Shown here: piece by piece, positions 31,600 to 33,369 of the stretch | Numbering within the stretch: the stretch's first letter is position 1 | Layout: each line of letters begins with the position of its first letter | Source of the DNA: DSPP01 sp964607165 | GTDB lineage: Bacteria; Zixibacteria; MSB-5A5; DSPP01 | NCBI GenBank assembly: GCA_964607165.1 | Contig: CAZSIT010000027.1 | Coordinates: 1-33,369, forward strand | Direction of reading: 5' to 3' | Length of the DNA: 33,369 nt | Program-made: the position numbers and the translations under genes | The notes under the pieces: model-generated | What the model was told of the DNA's origin: nothing | Database searches by the model: none | Seen by the model: only the letters and a program-made list of their open reading frames with translations

Positions 31600-33351
31600 A
31601 TGCCGGGAATTGCTGGGATCGTAGATTTTCAAAAGCAGGATTTGACCGGGCAGTTAACTAAAATGTTAACCTGCTTGAAATCAGAGTCCTGGCACAAAAC
31701 CGATTACTTCAACCAAGCCGGCGTCGGTTTGGGCCGAGTGAGTTTGAGAGGACTGGAGCCTCAACCAGTTTTCACTGCTGACCGCTCACTCGGACTTATC
31801 CTTAATGGTGAAGTTTACCAATATCCGGAGGATTTTTCCGATTTCATCAAGAAAAACTGGCCCGGGAAATTGAGAAGCGATGCGGAACTTGTTTTGCAAC
31901 TGATTCAGCACCGGGGCATAGAAGCGGTTAGCGGTTTAAATGGGGCATTTGTCTTAGCCCTTTGGAATTCCAAGGAAAAGACTTTAACTATTGCCAATGA
32001 CCGGTATGGACTGAAACCTTTGTACTATTCTTCCTTCAATCATCTTTTTGCTTTTTCATCCGAAGTGAAGTCGATTCTTACGATTCCAAAAGTAAGCAGG
32101 GACGTGGAGCCGCAAGCCGTGGCCGAATTTCTAACTTTTGAATATTTTTTGGGAAACCGTGCTTTTTTCAAATCCATAATGGCCTTGGAGCCAGCTTCCA
32201 TTTTGATTTTTAAATCTGGAAATCTATCCATGAGAAACTATTGGAAAGCCGGCTTTTCTAAAGAAGAAACTTTTTTTTGGAAGGAAAAACCGTTGGACAA
32301 TGCGAAAGATTTGTTATGCCAAGCAGTGAAGAGGCAAGTTACTGGGGAGAAAAGGGTGGCTCTTGCTTTGAGCGGAGGATTGGACTCACGCCTCATTCTG
32401 GCGGCGGCAGCTGAAGCTGGTTGTCCCATCCCGACGTACACGTTTGGAATCAAAGATTGCGATGACGCGAGAATAGCCCGGCTGGTTGCCGACTGTTTGG
32501 GCAGCGAAAATCACTTTTTTGAACTGTCACCGCGGTATTTGTCAATCTGGGCGGGAAAGGGAGTGTGGCGTACGGATGGAATGAACAATTGCACCAACTT
32601 TGCCGGAATAGAACTTTATTCCGAGGTCGGGGAAAAATGGAGAATTATCTTGAACGGCTCGGGTGGAAACGAGCTCTGGGGAGGAATTTCGCCGGGTCTT
32701 TTGAAGTTTTTGTTTATACAAGATGAAAAGAAACTGGCCCATGCCTTTTTCAGAAAAATGAGCACCGGTTTCCCGGAGAACACTCATAACAACCTTTTTC
32801 AATCCGGTTATTATACTCAAATTAGGGGTGCAGTTTACCAGCGGTTTGAAGAAAGTCTAAATCGATCACCGGACCAGTCTTCTTTAGGTAAGATATACCA
32901 CTTTTACCGGCAGGAGAAAACCAGAAGAGGCACCCTTATGGGCTTGGTTTTAGATAGCGATCAGATTGAGTATCGACTGCCTTTTTTCGATTACGACCTT
33001 TTTGATTTCATCCAAACCATTCCGCATAAATTGCGAGTTTTGGCCGGTTTTAAACGCCGTTTGGTCACAGAAAAATTTCCGCGAATGGCTTCCATACCCT
33101 ATCAACGAACCGGCCTTCCTGTGGATGCCAGCTTGTTTTCCATTCTGTTTCGGAGGTTTGGCAATCGTTTTGGAAGTTTATTTCAAAAAGGAGCATCGCC
33201 TGCCAACCGAGTTTGCTTTGATAATGCCGGATGGCTGCGAAATGAGTTAAGGGATTTCGTTGTTTCAACCCTTTTGAACCCGAAAGCCTTGGACCGGGGT
33301 TATTTCAAGCCGGGATATGTCGTGCCCCACTTAAGATTTGGACAGGTATAA
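31600..33351 (+). CDS. Asparagine synthetase-like protein with Pro in place of catalytic Cys
   Basis: A 583-residue AsnB-type two-domain protein. The N-terminal glutamine-hydrolysing domain is recognisable (PGIAGIVDF, LILNGEVYQY, LRSDAELVLQLI, NDRYGLKPLYY), but the residue that should be the N-terminal nucleophile Cys2 is Pro. The glutaminase is therefore probably dead. The C-terminal ATP domain has the intact pyrophosphate loop SGGLDS at 258-263, followed by a long insertion-rich tail. It may use ammonia directly, use a partner subunit or have another function; such Cys-less homologs are often encoded in surface-polysaccharide clusters. The start is ATG 31600 with AGGAAGAG upstream. The next gene, just outside the window, has AAGGAGG at 33358-33364, suggesting an operon. 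Confidence 0.9.
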   Translation: MPGIAGIVDFQKQDLTGQLTKMLTCLKSESWHKTDYFNQAGVGLGRVSLRGLEPQPVFTADRSLGLILNGEVYQYPEDFSDFIKKNWPGKLRSDAELVLQLIQHRGIEAVSGLNGAFVLALWNSKEKTLTIANDRYGLKPLYYSSFNHLFAFSSEVKSILTIPKVSRDVEPQAVAEFLTFEYFLGNRAFFKSIMALEPASILIFKSGNLSMRNYWKAGFSKEETFFWKEKPLDNAKDLLCQAVKRQVTGEKRVALALSGGLDSRLILAAAAEAGCPIPTYTFGIKDCDDARIARLVADCLGSENHFFELSPRYLSIWAGKGVWRTDGMNNCTNFAGIELYSEVGEKWRIILNGSGGNELWGGISPGLLKFLFIQDEKKLAHAFFRKMSTGFPENTHNNLFQSGYYTQIRGAVYQRFEESLNRSPDQSSLGKIYHFYRQEKTRRGTLMGLVLDSDQIEYRLPFFDYDLFDFIQTIPHKLRVLAGFKRRLVTEKFPRMASIPYQRTGLPVDASLFSILFRRFGNRFGSLFQKGASPANRVCFDNAGWLRNELRDFVVSTLLNPKALDRGYFKPGYVVPHLRFGQV

Positions 33352-33357
33352 TCGTAT

Positions 33358-33364
33358 AAGGAGG
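33358..33364 (+). promoter_or_regulatory. Shine-Dalgarno of next, unseen gene
   Basis: AAGGAGG lies seven bases after the preceding stop. The next start would be the TTG at 33366 or a codon just past the window. Confidence 0.5.
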
Positions 33365-33369
33365 ATTGA

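Overview
The window reads as a chromosomal contig from an uncultured Gram-negative-type bacterium of moderate GC. A single-repeat dockerin-like tail (17985-18197), a Ser/Thr kinase fused to TolB-like and TPR domains, frequent TTG/GTG starts and palindromic intergenic repeats suggest an FCB or Zixibacteria-like candidate phylum. That placement is inference and is weakly supported; no rRNA, tRNA or phylogenetic marker is present. Layout: 1-738 is the 3' part of a split transketolase, followed by three back-to-back hairpins, the last an intrinsic terminator. 829-9141 is a seven-gene block in which every junction overlaps by 1-4 bases: aminotransferase, DacB/PBP4, alanine racemase, SH3-NlpC/P60 peptidase, LD-carboxypeptidase, L-Ala-D/L-Glu epimerase and a secreted N-acetylmuramoyl-L-alanine amidase. 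Together they describe trimming of peptidoglycan and cytoplasmic breakdown of murein peptides to ordinary amino acids, as in the Bacillus ykf genes. A perfect 28-bp palindrome at 9138-9165 separates this block from a convergent sugar-type ABC importer (9162-12024, no ATPase gene), which is transcribed divergently from a kinase-TPR protein (12108-14336). 14399-17673 is a tightly coupled five-gene membrane operon of unknown function and is the best candidate here for an undescribed system. 17834-18000 holds a tiny zinc-ribbon ORF and a terminator. 17985-19251 (minus) is a decayed secreted-protease relative that keeps the propeptide and tail but has no catalytic domain. It is followed by an HtpX-like membrane protease (minus). 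20483-23224 encodes a DUF502 membrane protein, a PtsN-like EIIA fused to CBS domains, and a Na+/Ca2+-exchanger-like protein with no obvious start codon. 23225-24004 is repeat-rich and non-coding. It precedes a lone, AT-rich SIR2-domain gene (24005-25021) that may be an acquired defence gene. 25233-31475 is a complete SUF iron-sulfur assembly locus (sufB, sufC, sufD, sufS, sufU, an A-type carrier and a SufT-like protein). It has a good sigma70 promoter, a palindrome at the expected transcription start and a strong terminator. The window ends with an asparagine-synthetase-like protein whose catalytic Cys is Pro, then a Shine-Dalgarno for the next gene. How the parts work together: the murein block could feed D-Ala, D-Glu and diaminopimelate-containing peptides back into metabolism. 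The ABC importer may bring in sugars under the divergent intergenic operator. The SUF locus supplies Fe-S clusters to the whole cell. The remaining cassettes are functionally independent as far as the sequence shows.
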